Made by a program: the position numbers and the translations under genes. A stretch of 60,000 bases of DNA from NCBI GenBank assembly GCA_950295325.1, contig OX485807.1, positions 41,882,440 to 41,942,439 on the forward strand. The letters are read 5' to 3'. The notes beneath the pieces were generated by a model, which saw only the letters and a list, made by a program, of their open reading frames with translations, was not told where the DNA came from and did not search any database. Of the stretch, positions 20,781-31,808 are shown one piece after another. The stretch comes from Polytrichum commune. Lineage: Eukaryota > Streptophyta > Polytrichopsida > Polytrichales > Polytrichaceae. Numbering within the stretch: the stretch's first letter is position 1; each line of letters begins with the position of its first letter.

Positions 20781-22103
20781 GGTCCTGCAACATTGAACTG
20801 TGCAATGCACTTACGCATTCTTGTTGAACCCTGGAGTGTGTCAACTTCACAGAAGAGCTTGTGAACCAATATGTTACAGTTTGGTAGTGAGCATTTCTAA
20901 AATTTACAGCTGCTTGGGTGGAATTTTTTTCAGTTGTCAGATTTTGGGCTGGCCAAATTGATGGACCGGGAGCAGAGCAGGGTGGTGACAAGCATGCGGG
21001 GGACGCCTGGGTACTTGGCCCCAGAGTGGTTGCTACCTCACGCTGCAGTAACAGCAAAAACTGATGTGTACAGTTTTGGCATGGTGCTACTGGAGCTCAT
21101 CAGCGGTCGCGAGAACACCAACTTCTCGCTCGGCAAAGAACAGTGGTACTTCCCTGCGTGGGCATTCAAGCTGATGGGTGAAGGGCGCACGATGGAGCTT
21201 CTCGACAAGCGGCTACATATTGAGGAAGTCGAGTATTTCCATAAAAAGGATGCAGTGCGGGCCATTCATTGTGCATTGTTGTGCATCCAGGACGACCCCG
21301 CTGTGCGACCCCCAATGAGCCGAGTCGTGCACATGTTGCAAGGCCATGTGGAACCCGAGCCTCTGAACGCTCGGCAGGCTGCGATCCAGCCGCCACGGCG
21401 CTTGATGACAGCGTTTGCGGCCAGCATGAGCGACATCGATGTCAACGACCACCAGCGCAACAATAACCACAACAATAACCACAACAACAACAGCAATAAC
21501 AATAACAACAACAACAACAACAACAATAGCGATATGCATTGGAACGACATGATGATGAACCAAAACTCAGGAGGCGCTCCTGTTGTTCGAGCACCACCGA
21601 TTCTCGAGTCGCCTAGGGTTATGGAGTCGCCGAAAGTGATGGAGTCTCCCAGGATACCATTGAGGTTACCACCACCTCAAACCCTAGAAGATTTGGAGGA
21701 AGAAAAGGTGAGTGATAGGATGCAGCCTCTTCCAGCTGCCATACAAGTTGCGAATCAACAGTCGCGCAGCAACAAGCAGCGGATGACAGGAGCCCATTCG
21801 ATGAGTACCAACCAGAAATACATCCCACCTTGGCCTGTGAAAGGCGATGTCATACTGTTCCGAGGACTTGACGGAGACATGCATGGTGTGGTTCGAGATG
21901 TGAGAGTACAAACAAAGCAGATGCGGTTGGCGGTCCTTCACAGGCTGAGCTCAGAGACGAGATGGAGTGTTCGTGAGGAGGAGCAAATATGGAGACATTG
22001 GAACGAGTCGGTGAAGACACTCGACTTTTGGGTGGTCGTCAGGTGGTCGACAATTCCCGGCCGCGGCTTTGAGAAATTCCCTGTAGAGTGGATGGTCAGA
22101 TGA
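17110..22103 (+). CDS. receptor-like Ser/Thr kinase, SD2-5-like kinase domain
   Basis: Proposed exons: 17,110-18,162; 18,891-18,959; 19,133-19,729; 20,934-22,103. All junctions are phase 0, giving about 962 residues. Exon 1 has a hydrophobic signal-like start (MMIRILVSQLLVGAATA, preceded by basic residues) and an ectodomain I do not recognise; no B-lectin, LRR or legume-lectin signature is visible. Exon 3 opens with a membrane span (LVLGVAVCLAGVSMLAML) and a kinase: LGDGAFGSVYEG, VAVKML, HLDVKPENILL. Exon 4 continues with SDFGLAKL, GTPGYLAPEWL and DVYSFGMVLLEL. HRD is HLD (a non-RD type common in SD2/LRK10-like kinases), while the catalytic Asp and DFG are intact. This kinase type resembles G-type lectin SD2-5 receptors, which act at the plasma membrane in signalling. 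After the kinase come an Asn-rich stretch, ESPRVMESPKVMESPR repeats and a ~90-residue conserved-looking C-terminal region. The start at 17,110 has a good context (A at -3); 17,056 or 17,161 are alternatives. Kinase exons are secure; exon 2 and the exon 1 junction are tentative. Confidence 0.75.
18163..18890 (+). other. putative GC-AG intron 1 of the receptor kinase
   Basis: Exon 1 stays open to a stop at 18,205. The only good way I found to reach the downstream kinase frame is a donor CAG|GCAAGC at 18,163 and an acceptor TTTCCCACAG ending at 18,890. GC donors in plants usually have exactly this extended match (AG|GCAAGT-like). The junction is phase 0 and matches the phase-0 exon 2. Exon 1 could instead end at another donor with a different middle exon. 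Confidence 0.45.
18891..18959 (+). other. putative 69-bp exon 2 of the receptor kinase
   Basis: It is bounded by CCCACAG and TGT|GTAAGA. In frame 1 it encodes 23 residues (ARMGEAASASHPRCKEGRLR then FRC) and joins in phase to SGWTSLVLG of exon 3. Another frame of the same bases reads GRGCQCVTSSVQGGKT, which looks more like a Cys-rich juxtamembrane segment but cannot be joined in phase to the kinase with the visible sites. An RNA read across this exon would decide. Confidence 0.45.
19730..20933 (+). other. kinase intron 3 with triplicated ~300-350-bp repeat
   Basis: GT at 19,730 and TTTTTTTCAG ending at 20,933 interrupt the kinase between CPK and LSDFGLAKL, just before the DFG motif. The intron holds three diverged tandem copies of one unit, at about 19,785-20,115, 20,120-20,440 and 20,450-20,790. 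Each contains the ordered landmarks CAAGTGCTGGAC or similar, TTTTGCTTCAT..GCTTTCGTTGCAA or similar, TCTGAACTTG, AGGTT..GTAGAA.GGTTGCT, TTTAG.CGTTGAGAA, AACTACTAC and GGT.CTGCAAC. A (CTA)n run (about 20,748-20,780) has grown in the third copy. Confidence 0.85.
21461..21527 (+). repeat. Asn-codon tract (AAC/AAT)n in the kinase tail
   Basis: In-frame AAC and AAT codons encode a mostly Asn stretch with a few His and Ser interruptions, between the kinase domain and the C-terminal tail. The codon mix is partly interrupted, so length variation between individuals is likely. Confidence 0.9.
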
Positions 22104-22990
22104 TATGAGAGATTAGCAGCAGATTATTATCTTTGTACTTTTTCCTCAGGGTTGTCCTTCAGGTTTCATCGACGTTCTATCCAGGACTTCGTCACCGTGC
22201 CCTCCATCCATCAATTGCAAGCTACCGAGTTTCCGGGCTTTGCAACCTGAGCTGAATGGTGATGACTCTGACATGGGTCCAGTTTCAATTGCTACTTAGG
22301 TCGACAATAAGTATAATTCTATCTCCTCCTTGTAGTCAGTTCCTGTGATTCCATTGCATTATAGAGATGAAATTGATGAGAAGCTCGTTTAGGTAAAATT
22401 CAACTGGAGTGCCAGAAAGTTTCCAGTGTTTCAGGCTCACAAAATGCATGCATGTTATAGTTAGGCTTGATTGGATAACCCACCTTCGGGGTTTTTTGGG
22501 CTCTAATCTAGACTAAAATTAAAATTTTGTGAGTTAGGCAGCTGAACCTTCCTTCAGTGTTCTTGTGCTGTCACTTGTAGCAATAATTCACTGTTTCCGG
22601 ATTTTCTCAATGCGAAAATGCTACATTTTACCCACCACTGTCAGTGTGACTCTTATCATGACATAGTCAGAATGGATTTCATCACTTTAGTGAAGCTTGT
22701 TTGTTGTTGATTTGTTCTTTTTAAGTACGGTTTGGAGCTACGTACATCAGCGGGTTTAATAAGCATGGCACTTGTTCCCTCTGCCTAGTACTCTCTGTCT
22801 ACTTAAGATATGTGGATGTTATTTGGTTGGTTTTCCATGTTCTCCATTTATTACTGATTAAATTTACACAATATAAAGTTGTGTTGCATTAGCAAATCTA
22901 GAATGAATATCATCAAGAAACGGATTTTGAGAGCTCCCTTGATTTAGTTATGAGTGTCGGAAGTGCACGTTTGTTGACTCCTTAACTAAA
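22104..22990. other. 3' flank of the receptor kinase
   Basis: This must include the 3' UTR, but no polyadenylation site can be fixed. No further gene is recognised. Confidence 0.4.
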
Positions 22991-23110
22991 TACATAGGTC
23001 TAGTGTGGAGTAGTAAACAGAATTGGAGGGACATAGTCCAATCCCTTTTCAACATGAGTCTTTATGGTGTTTGTTCTTTGATCCTCACCTAACCACACAT
23101 CAATCAAATA
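22991..23110 (-). repeat. dispersed repeat, GTGTGGTTAGGTGAGGATC type
   Basis: Read on the minus strand, GTGTGGTTAGGTGAGGATCA, then AAGA.CAAACACCATAAAGAC and TTGGACTATGTCC match, in order, a plus-strand copy at about 45,360-45,470 and one at 23,985-24,100. A shorter relative lies at about 39,300-39,360. The class is unknown. Confidence 0.55.
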
Positions 23111-23199
23111 TAGGCCAAATTACACTTGTATACCTTACCTTGTATTTTGTTCAGCTCAGCAGGGTGGGTCCTCATTGAAAGGTCCAGGCTTAATCATCT

Positions 23200-24110
23200 A
23201 AGGTCTGTGGGCCTTATGTGGTGATTGTTCTTAATCGAAAGCTTATTTTTGAGTCCCATACGACTAGAGTTGTAGTCAACAACAGACATCAAAAAAACAT
23301 GTGGACTTTGTGCTCAACATGTACACACCATTTCAAATTCAATAGTTAAAACTTGACATAATCGGCAGGGCTATGTGACCACTCGAAAAGAAAGAAAGAA
23401 AAATACTCACTTCAATCTCTTACAAAATTTGTTGCATCTCAGTTCCAATTCTGAAATTTGAATTGACTATCTCTGTAATTCACAATTACTCCAGGATGAG
23501 ATAATCCCCCAGATCGGAGGCCTTCTTTGTTTTGTGGAGTTGGAAGCGCCCCCATACTTCATGTCATGCATTCATCTCCACCCAACGTTCACTATAAGGA
23601 TGCTTTGAATCGTAACTTCTTGTTTCTTCCTTGTGGGATACTTACAAGTACTGTACTACAGACTGGAATTGCTACATGCACGTCACCTGTCCTATCACAA
23701 CTTGAAATTCTACTTGCCACAAGGAAGTTTGTAATCTGTTTCTGGCAGCAGAAATGGTCAAAGATAGTACACTAATCGTAAGTAATAATAATAATAGAGA
23801 AGTCAAAAACTGGATCATCTTGCAATCAAATGTTGCTTATGATGGAATACTTATACGAAAGGAGACACACTTCAGTTGGTGGTTGTAAAAAGCAAAATGA
23901 CGCAAGTCTGAACATTTGAAGTGCAGTCCTCTTTACAGACAATCTAAAGTTACGGTAGTTGAGCCTTAATTGTACAGTGGACTTAATCGAAAACCTATAT
24001 TTGAGTAGTATGTGGTTAGGTGTGGATCTAAGAACAGACACCATAAAGACGTGAAAAAAATATTAGACTACAGGTTCAAAATATGCTATTTATTTTAAGC
24101 TTAATAACCA
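23200..24110 (+). repeat. further copies of the GTGTGGTTAGG repeat
   Basis: The best copy is at 23,985-24,100 (TATATTTGAGTAGTATGTGG, then GGTGTGGATCTAAGAACAGA, CACCATAAAGACG). A more diverged one is at about 23,235-23,340 (AATCGAAAGCTTATTTTTGAG then AACAGACATCA). Both begin with AATCGAAA.CTTAT.TTTGAG. No coding region is recognised between them. Confidence 0.45.
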
Positions 24111-24418
24111 ACATAAATTGGGAGGACTTATATGACCACTTAATGAGCACGAGAATCTTCACTTTGCTAATGAATTAAATATTCATATGAGTTGTAAAAT
24201 TTTTGAGGCAAATGGCCTATAGCCATGATTTGGATTTGCTAATCATCTTGCACTAATTGTGTATTTCATATCATGCAAGAAGTTGGTCTAGGGAGAAAAG
24301 TGTCCAAATAACACACATCTACCTTAGGTAGTTCTCATGTAGGTCCTTTGTGACATGTAAGAAACTTTTGCATGATTGAGGAAGCTCAAGATACCTATTC
24401 AAGCAAGCTTATACACTA

Positions 24419-24454
<36 letters not shown>

Positions 24455-24985
24455 AAATGCCAAACATTTTGGAATGATCAGTGTCTCAAAGCTAGCCTCA
24501 CATCTAGAGTTCAAGTAAAGTCTTGTGATAGAAAATCAAGACTCGTACACAAAAACTAGAATCCAATGAAGTTGTCACCAATCACAAGCCGGGATTTGTG
24601 ACAAGGAAGGTAACTTGGTCTTTCGTCTTATTGTGTTTTGAGAGTTGTTGAACATTTCAAAATGTTTGATGACCATGTAGGATATTGCGATTGATTAGAC
24701 ACCAAGCGCTCTTGGTTGTCTCACATTAAAGTGCACAAAAATGTGAGTCTCCAACTTGCGGGAGGGTCCTTAATGTTCCAAAATGTCCAACATTTGTCAT
24801 GCATGAGTGGTGTATTTGAACAATGGTGTTACTTACAAGCAAGCTTAGAACAATGTAGAAAAAAAAGAAAAAGAAAAAAGAACACTAGTGTTTGATTTGA
24901 CAACGGCATGAATGGGAGCCCGTTCTACCTTATTTTGATCATGTTTTATCAAGCAACAAAGTAAGGTTTTGTCATGGTTGTGCCT
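24111..24985. other. spacer with (CA)n
   Basis: A perfect (CA)n run of about 16 repeats lies at 24,421-24,453. Otherwise nothing is recognised. An A/G-rich stretch lies at 24,859-24,884. Confidence 0.45.
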
Positions 24986-24989
24986 TGAT

Positions 24990-25540
24990 TTGCTAATTGG
25001 TCAACTATTTTGTTGGCTTACTACATCGGTGTGAGCCCATACTTTTTGTATTGTAATATTGTGGGCGGTCCATGGTTTTTGGTTGACAATGGTTGGAATG
25101 AGCACTTTGTCTAGGTGATGGTGTTCTGATGAGGGAAATCGGATGCAGTTGCTTATTAGGTAGATGCTATCAAGGTTGTCTATTAAGATGTATGTGTCAT
25201 GGGATTGTAATCGTGTGGTGGTAAGGGCTATTAGTACGGCATAGAATTCAGCGCGGAAGTATGTTTTGTAGGCCAAGGAGTCTATCAACTATGCGAAGGT
25301 TGTTAGTTGGGTTCTATACACCTGAGCCGGCAATGTTGCATTTCATGAATTTGTCCAGTGGGATAAATGAGCCATTTGTATATATGCATTGCGGTGGGTT
25401 GTATTTAAATGGGCAGTGTGTGTAAAATATGTATGGAAGGGGGGAGGTGCATTGGCTCTAATTGTGTAGGTGTCAACCATTGGATTTTTTGTAGTTTGGT
25501 GGGATGCTTTGCATGGGATTGATTGTGATTTGTACGTCAT
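24990..25540 (-). pseudogene. LINE RNase H domain, broken
   Basis: Fragments read in order (N)GSFIPLDKF, then AGSGVYRTQL, FRAEFYAVLIALTTTRL, ILIDNLDSIYLI, HHHLDKVL and ITIQKVWAHTDV. This is the RNase H type I pattern: D..S, E in RAE.YA, D in the IYTDS position, and a C-terminal H region. In the third motif the sequence has IDNLDS where DS is usual. Frameshifts near 25,300 separate the pieces. Confidence 0.8.
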
Positions 25541-25954
25541 ATAGGTCGAATATGCTTTTTGTAAGTGTGTTTATTATTTGATGATCTCATTGAGGGGGGG
25601 GGGGGAATCCTTGTGGTTGAAGATTATGATGGTTGTAGTGTGGTGTATTTCTTTTGCTACCATTTGTGCTTAATGGATGGTTTATGTGGTAGAGTTTTAG
25701 TTAGGAGTGTGGGCTAGTCCAATCTTGCTCCATCATGATGTTTTGCAAGGACCCGTATGTCGGGAGTGGAATTGTGTGAGTTGTATGGAGCATGTGAGGG
25801 TGAGGAGTAGTAGGAGTGAGTGATGCCCAAAGTGGTGATTAGGGTGTTAGTATGATGGGGTGCCATGTTTGATGATTGTTGTGGGGGTTGTTTGTTTTTG
25901 GTTTTTTCCTTGGTAGAAGTGTTATGTACCTTTGAGTTAGCCATAGTACTTCCA

Positions 25955-27683
25955 TGTGAGCCCCAAACCTCCACCCTTATGCGTCATAGTCCGGGTGGAG
26001 GCCCAATGCTTACATGCATTTAAGTAATCTCAACCCATCATGGCACCCCAATACACATTACACCACCAATGGGAATAACACAACCACTTTACTCACAAGG
26101 AAGCAAGATCACAAGTATTTAGAAATACTTTTAGTTCCAGTAGTTTGGTACTTGCTCATGTACCCTCCCCTTTTTAATTAATCATAGGTCGAGGCTAATT
26201 CATCCTCATTGTTAATTCCCTGGCACCCTTAAGTACTAGTCCCACTCCTAACTATATAACCAACCAACCTAATACTACCTAAGGCAATCACACCCTTGCT
26301 CCCCACATTACCCCTCATTCCCAGTCCGAACCACCAACTTCACACCTAATTACTGTACTAATACTCTGCCTCTAATCCTAGTTTGAATACTATTCAAGTT
26401 GCTGGACTGTGAACCGCTGGACCATTGCTGGGTACCGAGTCACTGGCAGGGTTCAGTAGTGGTACCGAATGGCAGTCGGCCACTCAGCCATCCCAGGCCT
26501 TAGGCCAGCCTCCAGAACCTGCGAATCCACGACATGTGGCAACCTCAGCTTGTATTTGAATGGCTTGAATCCCCCTCTGCAATGCAACTACGCTCACTGT
26601 CCCAATGATCTCACTTCCCACAACCTGCATTATGGCTACGGCCCCTCGCTGCACCCTCCTGGCTGTGTGCTTGATCAAATTCTCCTTCATCCAGCCTACT
26701 AGGAATCCGCAGCAGATTGAGCCCACTGGCCTCAGCCATGAGTGCCGCAATCTCCGCCCTGTTCTCGTGCAATCTCCCTGGTGTCTCACGCTTCCATCCC
26801 ACATCTCTCACAGTCTGATCTTACCCACGCACTCACCCTCCAATCCAGCGCTATGCAAATCCATTCACCCTTCAGTGGCCTTCCGTGAATGCCCAGTATT
26901 GTGTGCACTTGTTCTGGATCGCCCTTGGCTGGTCTGGATCAGCACCTCCGAACTCACTTTCCTCCGTGCTTCACCCCGCTTGCAACTTCACTTGCTGCTC
27001 CCGATTATCGCCTTCCCCTGGTTTTCCACAGCCGCATTAGCCTGCATCCCCCTCACCGCAACGCCGGATGCTTCATCCTTGGCATCGACCTTCGGCTCAC
27101 AATTTAGCTCATTCCCCCTACCTGAGAACAATTCTAGCGCCCTCTCCCCAGCGCCTTGAGATGTTAGTTGCCATTACGGCTAGACCAGATTGAGGGAGCT
27201 CTCCTCCTAGGAGCCCCTTCCTTCATTCACCCACACCCCATCGTCGCAGTCCCTCGCCGCCATATCCCTGGTACAAGAGAGAGAGCCAACCTGTTTCCGA
27301 GAGTTCTCTCCAGTACCGAACAAGGGCTTATCCTCCAAAAACCCGGAGCTCCTCCTTAAATGGGCAGGGATGTAGCCCAAATCCGACTCTAAAACCCAGC
27401 CTCTACCCTTGAATGAGCACTCGTGGTACCTAATTAACTTAATTTCATACCAACCCCATCCTTTAAGGCTTAAAGCCTAAATCAAAACTATAGCCTAATC
27501 TCTAATTTTCGTCCCCCTCTATTCCAACGCTAAAATGCTAACATCCTCCCCTTACCTCTAACTTCAATTAGACTAGACATACTCACTCTTTTTATATTTT
27601 GATGAAGTAATAATAAATCCAAACTCAAATCTTAATCATTTTCAGACTTAAAACTCATGTGGGCACATGCTTTCGGGCTCACA
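25955..27683 (+). mobile_element. solo LTR A, 1,729 bp
   Basis: It starts TGTGAGCCCC and ends GGGCTCACA, the usual TG...CA ends with short inverted repeats. It is flanked by a perfect 5-bp TTCCA duplication (25,950-25,954 and 27,684-27,688). Near the start is CCTCCACCCTTATGCGTC, then AGTCCGGGTG; these recur in solo LTR B. Removing it rejoins the LINE frame (KILSWN to TMANSK). Open frames inside (for example 26,605-27,159) are GC-rich LTR sequence, not genes. No internal domain or second LTR is present. Confidence 0.9.
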
Positions 27684-27688
27684 TTCCA

Positions 27689-30375
27689 TGATAAAATCTT
27701 GGAGTGGGGGTTGTAGGAAGTTGGCCACTTGATATTTGAGGCTATGGTTGAATCTTCCCATAACCATCGAAGTTGCATTAGTGGGATGGTATTGACGTAG
27801 GTTCATGTTTGGTTAAATATGTTGGAGTCTTTGCTATGGATTTGTATCGTTGGTTTGTTGGAGGTGATGTCTTTGCCCATGTTGCATTCTTTGATGGAGA
27901 GAGTGAGGCTTGGAGCATTTATTGGTGGGTGGAAGAAACTTTGGTCGGTTGACTGTTTGAAGTTAATGCATGAGTCATATGTAGCCAAGGTCTTCTCTTT
28001 GTGGTTGTTTTGTGTGAACTTATTTATTAGTACTAGGTTATGATCCAATGTTATGTTATCGGAATGGAGGGATTGTGTTCCAACAACCCATTTGTCAGTG
28101 GTGCTTGTTGGTGTGGTCCATTGGCATAGGTAGTATGTCATGATAGCTTGTGTTCCCCATTTGTCTTTCCGAGATGTGGTTTTGGATGTTGTGATGGTTT
28201 GTATTTGCATGCCCGTATTATCATGGTCGTGGATGTGGTTGTTAGTGTGGGTGTTGTGTATGGTCTAGCATGTTGTCGGTGGTTGTGGGTGGAGGTGTTG
28301 GGAATAATTGTTAAGCTAGTTGGAGGGTAGCTTTAATAAAATTTTGGGCAAGCTTTGTAACGTGTTTTAAATTCTTTTGGGGATATTATGGCTTTTGCAG
28401 TGGGGATTTTAATTTTTTCAATGATGATAATACAACACATGTGAAGTTTGTCAAGTTATTTTTTGGTTTTGTTATTCTGTTCATTGGGGAGGGTGTTGTA
28501 ATGTGGTGAGTTTTTCCATGTGCTTTCTTTGGGTTTGTTTTATTAGGAAGGTATTGTTAAGCGAATTTATGTGTATTTCATATTCCCTTTCAAGCAAAAG
28601 CATGGTGTGGGCAGTGGGTGACCTTGCACAAGCTTGGTATTGGAGTTGAGGAAGATGATGGGTCCTCCATATTTTGCACTTATACGTTTGGCTAGTCCTT
28701 CGTAGATGGTGCCTTCTTGTCCTTTGTCGTTCAAGGCTTGAATTAGTTGTTGTCCAATACAATATATATAATCCGGGAGTAGGGTTGTATTGCTTATGCC
28801 AAAATCTTCATGCAAAATGTGCGTGTGGATATTAGTTGTGCTTTTAGGGAGGCTACAAATTTCTTTGGCAAGCTTACTTAGAAATTTTGTCCAGTTTGTA
28901 ATGTTTGATTTGGAGAGGGGAACCACGTAGTATGGATATGCTATTCCTAGTTTTATGGCCGAATTGAGAATATCTATTTTTGTTTCATGGAGGGGGGGGG
29001 GGGGGGATATCAATAACAACTTACTTTGTTTGTGGGTTGTTTCCAGGGTGGTGTTTTTTTGTATTTTCCATTTGAGGGATGGTATGAGGCGAATGCCTAG
29101 GTATGTATAGGGTTCGTATTGTGTTAGGGTGGGAAAGGTTGATTTCTGTAGAGGATGTTTTGTGCTTGGAGGAATGCTTTAATGTGGTGGGGTTTAGTTT
29201 GGATTTTTTGGGCATTTTGTGATTGCACATTTAGATAAGTTTAGGTCTAGGTGTGCCCATTTGGAGATTTTTTGTGGTTTGTTGATATGTGGTTGGATTT
29301 GCGTGATGTTGCCGATAACATTGGCGAGGTTATCTACGTAGGTTGTGGTGTTGCAGGTAGATGTCAAGGTGTGGCAGTGGTAAACGATCTTATCTTTTTT
29401 GAGACATATCAAGAGTGGGTCTAGGAAAATGATGAATAGGTAGGGGCTTAGTGTGTCTCGGATTGTTCCATGACTTATTTGCTTGGGGGCATGGAGCCGA
29501 AGTGGCTATCATTTAATGTAGTGGTGGGGTATGTGTATATGTTGTTGGCTATTTCGACCGTGTCTTTGGGGTAACCTAGGTCTTCCATTATTGCGAGTAG
29601 TCATACGTGGTCTATAGAACCGAAGGCATTACGAAAGTCGATGTAGGTGAGAAATATGTCTTGGCAGGTGAGTTGGGCATCTTCTAGGGCAGTGATAATC
29701 ATTTGTATTTGTCTTGTGGTTTTTCTTTGTGGCCAAATCCTTCTTGATCAAAGTGTAGTAGCTTGTGTTTTTCTCCATAATTGGTAAGGAATGCGGTGAA
29801 CATACTTGTGTAGAGTTTGTAAATGGTGTTTGGTAGGGCTATAGGCTTGTAGTTGGTAAGGATGAAGGGGTCATCTTTTTTGCGGAGGAGTATGGTTTTG
29901 CTATGTTTCTAGTTTTGTGGGATGTTTTAATGTTGGTAGCATTGTTGAAAGAAGGGGAAGAGGATGTTGTGGAAGGTTGTTGGTATAGCCTTAAGGATTT
30001 CATTTGGGATGTTGTCCGGTCTCAGGGCTTTACCGTGGGTGACCTTTCTAAGATTGTTGTCTAAGACTTCATGTAAAGAAGGTTTGTGAGATCTTTGTAT
30101 CAGGGAGGCCTCAATTTTCCAAGTGTGAATTCTTCTTGTCTGTGCCAGGGTATTTGTAGATGACACACCGGCATGTGGTTACGTAGTTTGTTGGATTGTC
30201 GCAAATGGAGGCTTGCCTTTGGAAGGATTTTTGTTGTGAGTGTAGAATTTCTTGGGCAATATCTAGTGGGTTGGTGAGTAGGTTATTGTTGGCGTCTATA
30301 AGGCATTCTTATGGCATGTTTGCACATGGTTTAAATATAATGTTGTGTATCGTTTTGGGTCTGAGGTTTAGGGTG
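27689..30375 (-). pseudogene. LINE reverse transcriptase and post-RT region, broken
   Basis: Minus-strand fragments in order: LHEVLDNNLRKV..GKALRPDN then IPNEILKA (RT finger region), YKLYTSMFTAFLTNYGEKH, YIDFRNAFGSIDH (palm motif A), GTIRDTLSPYLFIIFLDPLL (motif B) and TTYVDNLANVIG (motif C). Then come LDLNLSKCAIT, a long stretch around 29,019-28,567 with HILHEDFGIS and QALNDKGQ, and ITLDHNLVLINKF. The catalytic pair in motif C is DN rather than DD, and several frameshifts and stops separate the parts, so the enzyme is dead. A run of 15 G lies at 28,992-29,006. Confidence 0.85.
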
Positions 30376-31808
30376 TGTGAGCCCAATATGGTGCCCACAG
30401 GTGTGTTTAACATCAACATTTCATTTTATCTTTGTTTCTTTTACTTAGTTGATTACCCAAAAATATAAAAAGGGTGGAGTTCTTGTATTTAGATGGTAGT
30501 TAGGTTGATGGTTTGAATAGGCTTAGTTAGGAATTTAGTCTTGAAAGGTCAATTGGGTTGTTGATGACTAGTTGATTTATAGTTTAAGATTAGTTTAGTT
30601 AGAAGTTGGACGGGAACTATGGCAACGAAGGCTGGTTGCTCAAGTTATTAGCCAAATTAGGCCGGGCACATAATGGTTTAAGGGAGGGCCGCCCCTCTCG
30701 GGAGGATTGGCCTCGGAAATTCAGGATCCAGGAGGGGCCTTGCGGGAGAGGAGCAAGAGCTCTGGACACAGAGAGCATCGAAGGAGAAACCAGGGGGAGG
30801 AGGAGCCTCTGGGCAAAGAGAGCACGATGGGTGAGGACTGCGGAGAGAGAGTGTGTTGGAATGGTGGCAACACCAGGACCGAATCACAGAATGCATCCAG
30901 AGGGGGAAATTAGCAGTTGGGAAAGAGCTGAATTGCGGGCATGTTGACATGGATGGATTCACAGAGGAAGGGTTGAAGGGCGGAAGCCCAACCGAAATTC
31001 AAACATGTTCTCGAATTGAACTTAGTGGGTTGCTGGGGGTAGAGAAGGCTCAGCATCAAAATCAGAGGCGAGGAAAACCAGCTGCCAAGGCTTCAGAGTC
31101 TTCACAAGGGCTTCGACTTCGAAGATCATATTAGAGTTCCTGCCTTCTTTTCCTGCCACACCGCTAGTCAAAATTGCGGTGAGCACTTGTGAACTTGCCA
31201 ACATTGGATGAGCGCATTGTGTCATTGGTCATCTCAGGGCGGAATCAGCTGGCATCAATGTGCCGAATGGGGCGCCAGGGGTAGCACAGGGGATGCAGGC
31301 TCTGAGAGAGGAGGTTGGGGGTTGGGTGCGAAGGTGAGAATCCACCGCCGACCACCGAGGGATGAGTCCAGATTGCGTTGGTTGGGTAGCTGCGGCATTA
31401 GCTGCCTGGAGCTCCGATCGAAGCTGGAGACTAATGGGCTACGAAGAAGGGAGCTTCTGCTGCACTGTGAGCAAAGGGGCAGTTAGCTAGACCGAGGATA
31501 GAAGTGCTTGCTGGCTTTCTGGCCCGGAACTGCAGATGGTATTGGTTAGGTAGAGAAGTAGTTGGGTGAGGGTTGGCAGTGTGTTGCCTTGCCATGTAGT
31601 TAGATTTGATTGATAATGTGTGGTGTGGTGTGGGACCCATGGGTTTTTGAACACTTGGGTTAAATGAAATAAAAATTGGGAGTTAAATACAACTACTAAT
31701 TAAATGGACTAAAGGAGTTCAAATAGTTTAGTGGAATCAGGAAGTGGATGTGAGCCTTAGGCTTTCACCCGGACTACGACGCATAAGGGTGGAGGTTTAA
31801 GGGTGACA
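30376..31808 (-). mobile_element. solo LTR B, 1,433 bp, inverted relative to A
   Basis: On the minus strand it starts TGTCACCC, continues into CCTCCACCCTTATGCGTC and AGTCCGGGTG, and ends GGGCTCACA. It is homologous to solo LTR A over the ends, including TTTTTATATTTT and TGTGGGCAC near the 3' end. The flanks are GGGTG and TGGTG, a 5-bp duplication with one mismatch. It interrupts the linker between the LINE endonuclease and RT. No internal retroelement domains are present. Open frames within it are ignored. Confidence 0.82.

Noticed and set aside
21166-21563. Minus-strand frames opposite kinase exon 4
   Set aside because: They are complementary to kinase codons and the Asn tract; poly-Val and poly-Leu runs are artefacts of (AAC)n.
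26605-27159. 184-codon plus frame
   Set aside because: It lies wholly inside solo LTR A, has no domain, and reflects the GC-rich LTR core.
30606-31486. Several frames of 60-113 codons
   Set aside because: They lie inside solo LTR B, overlap on both strands, and have no recognisable domains.
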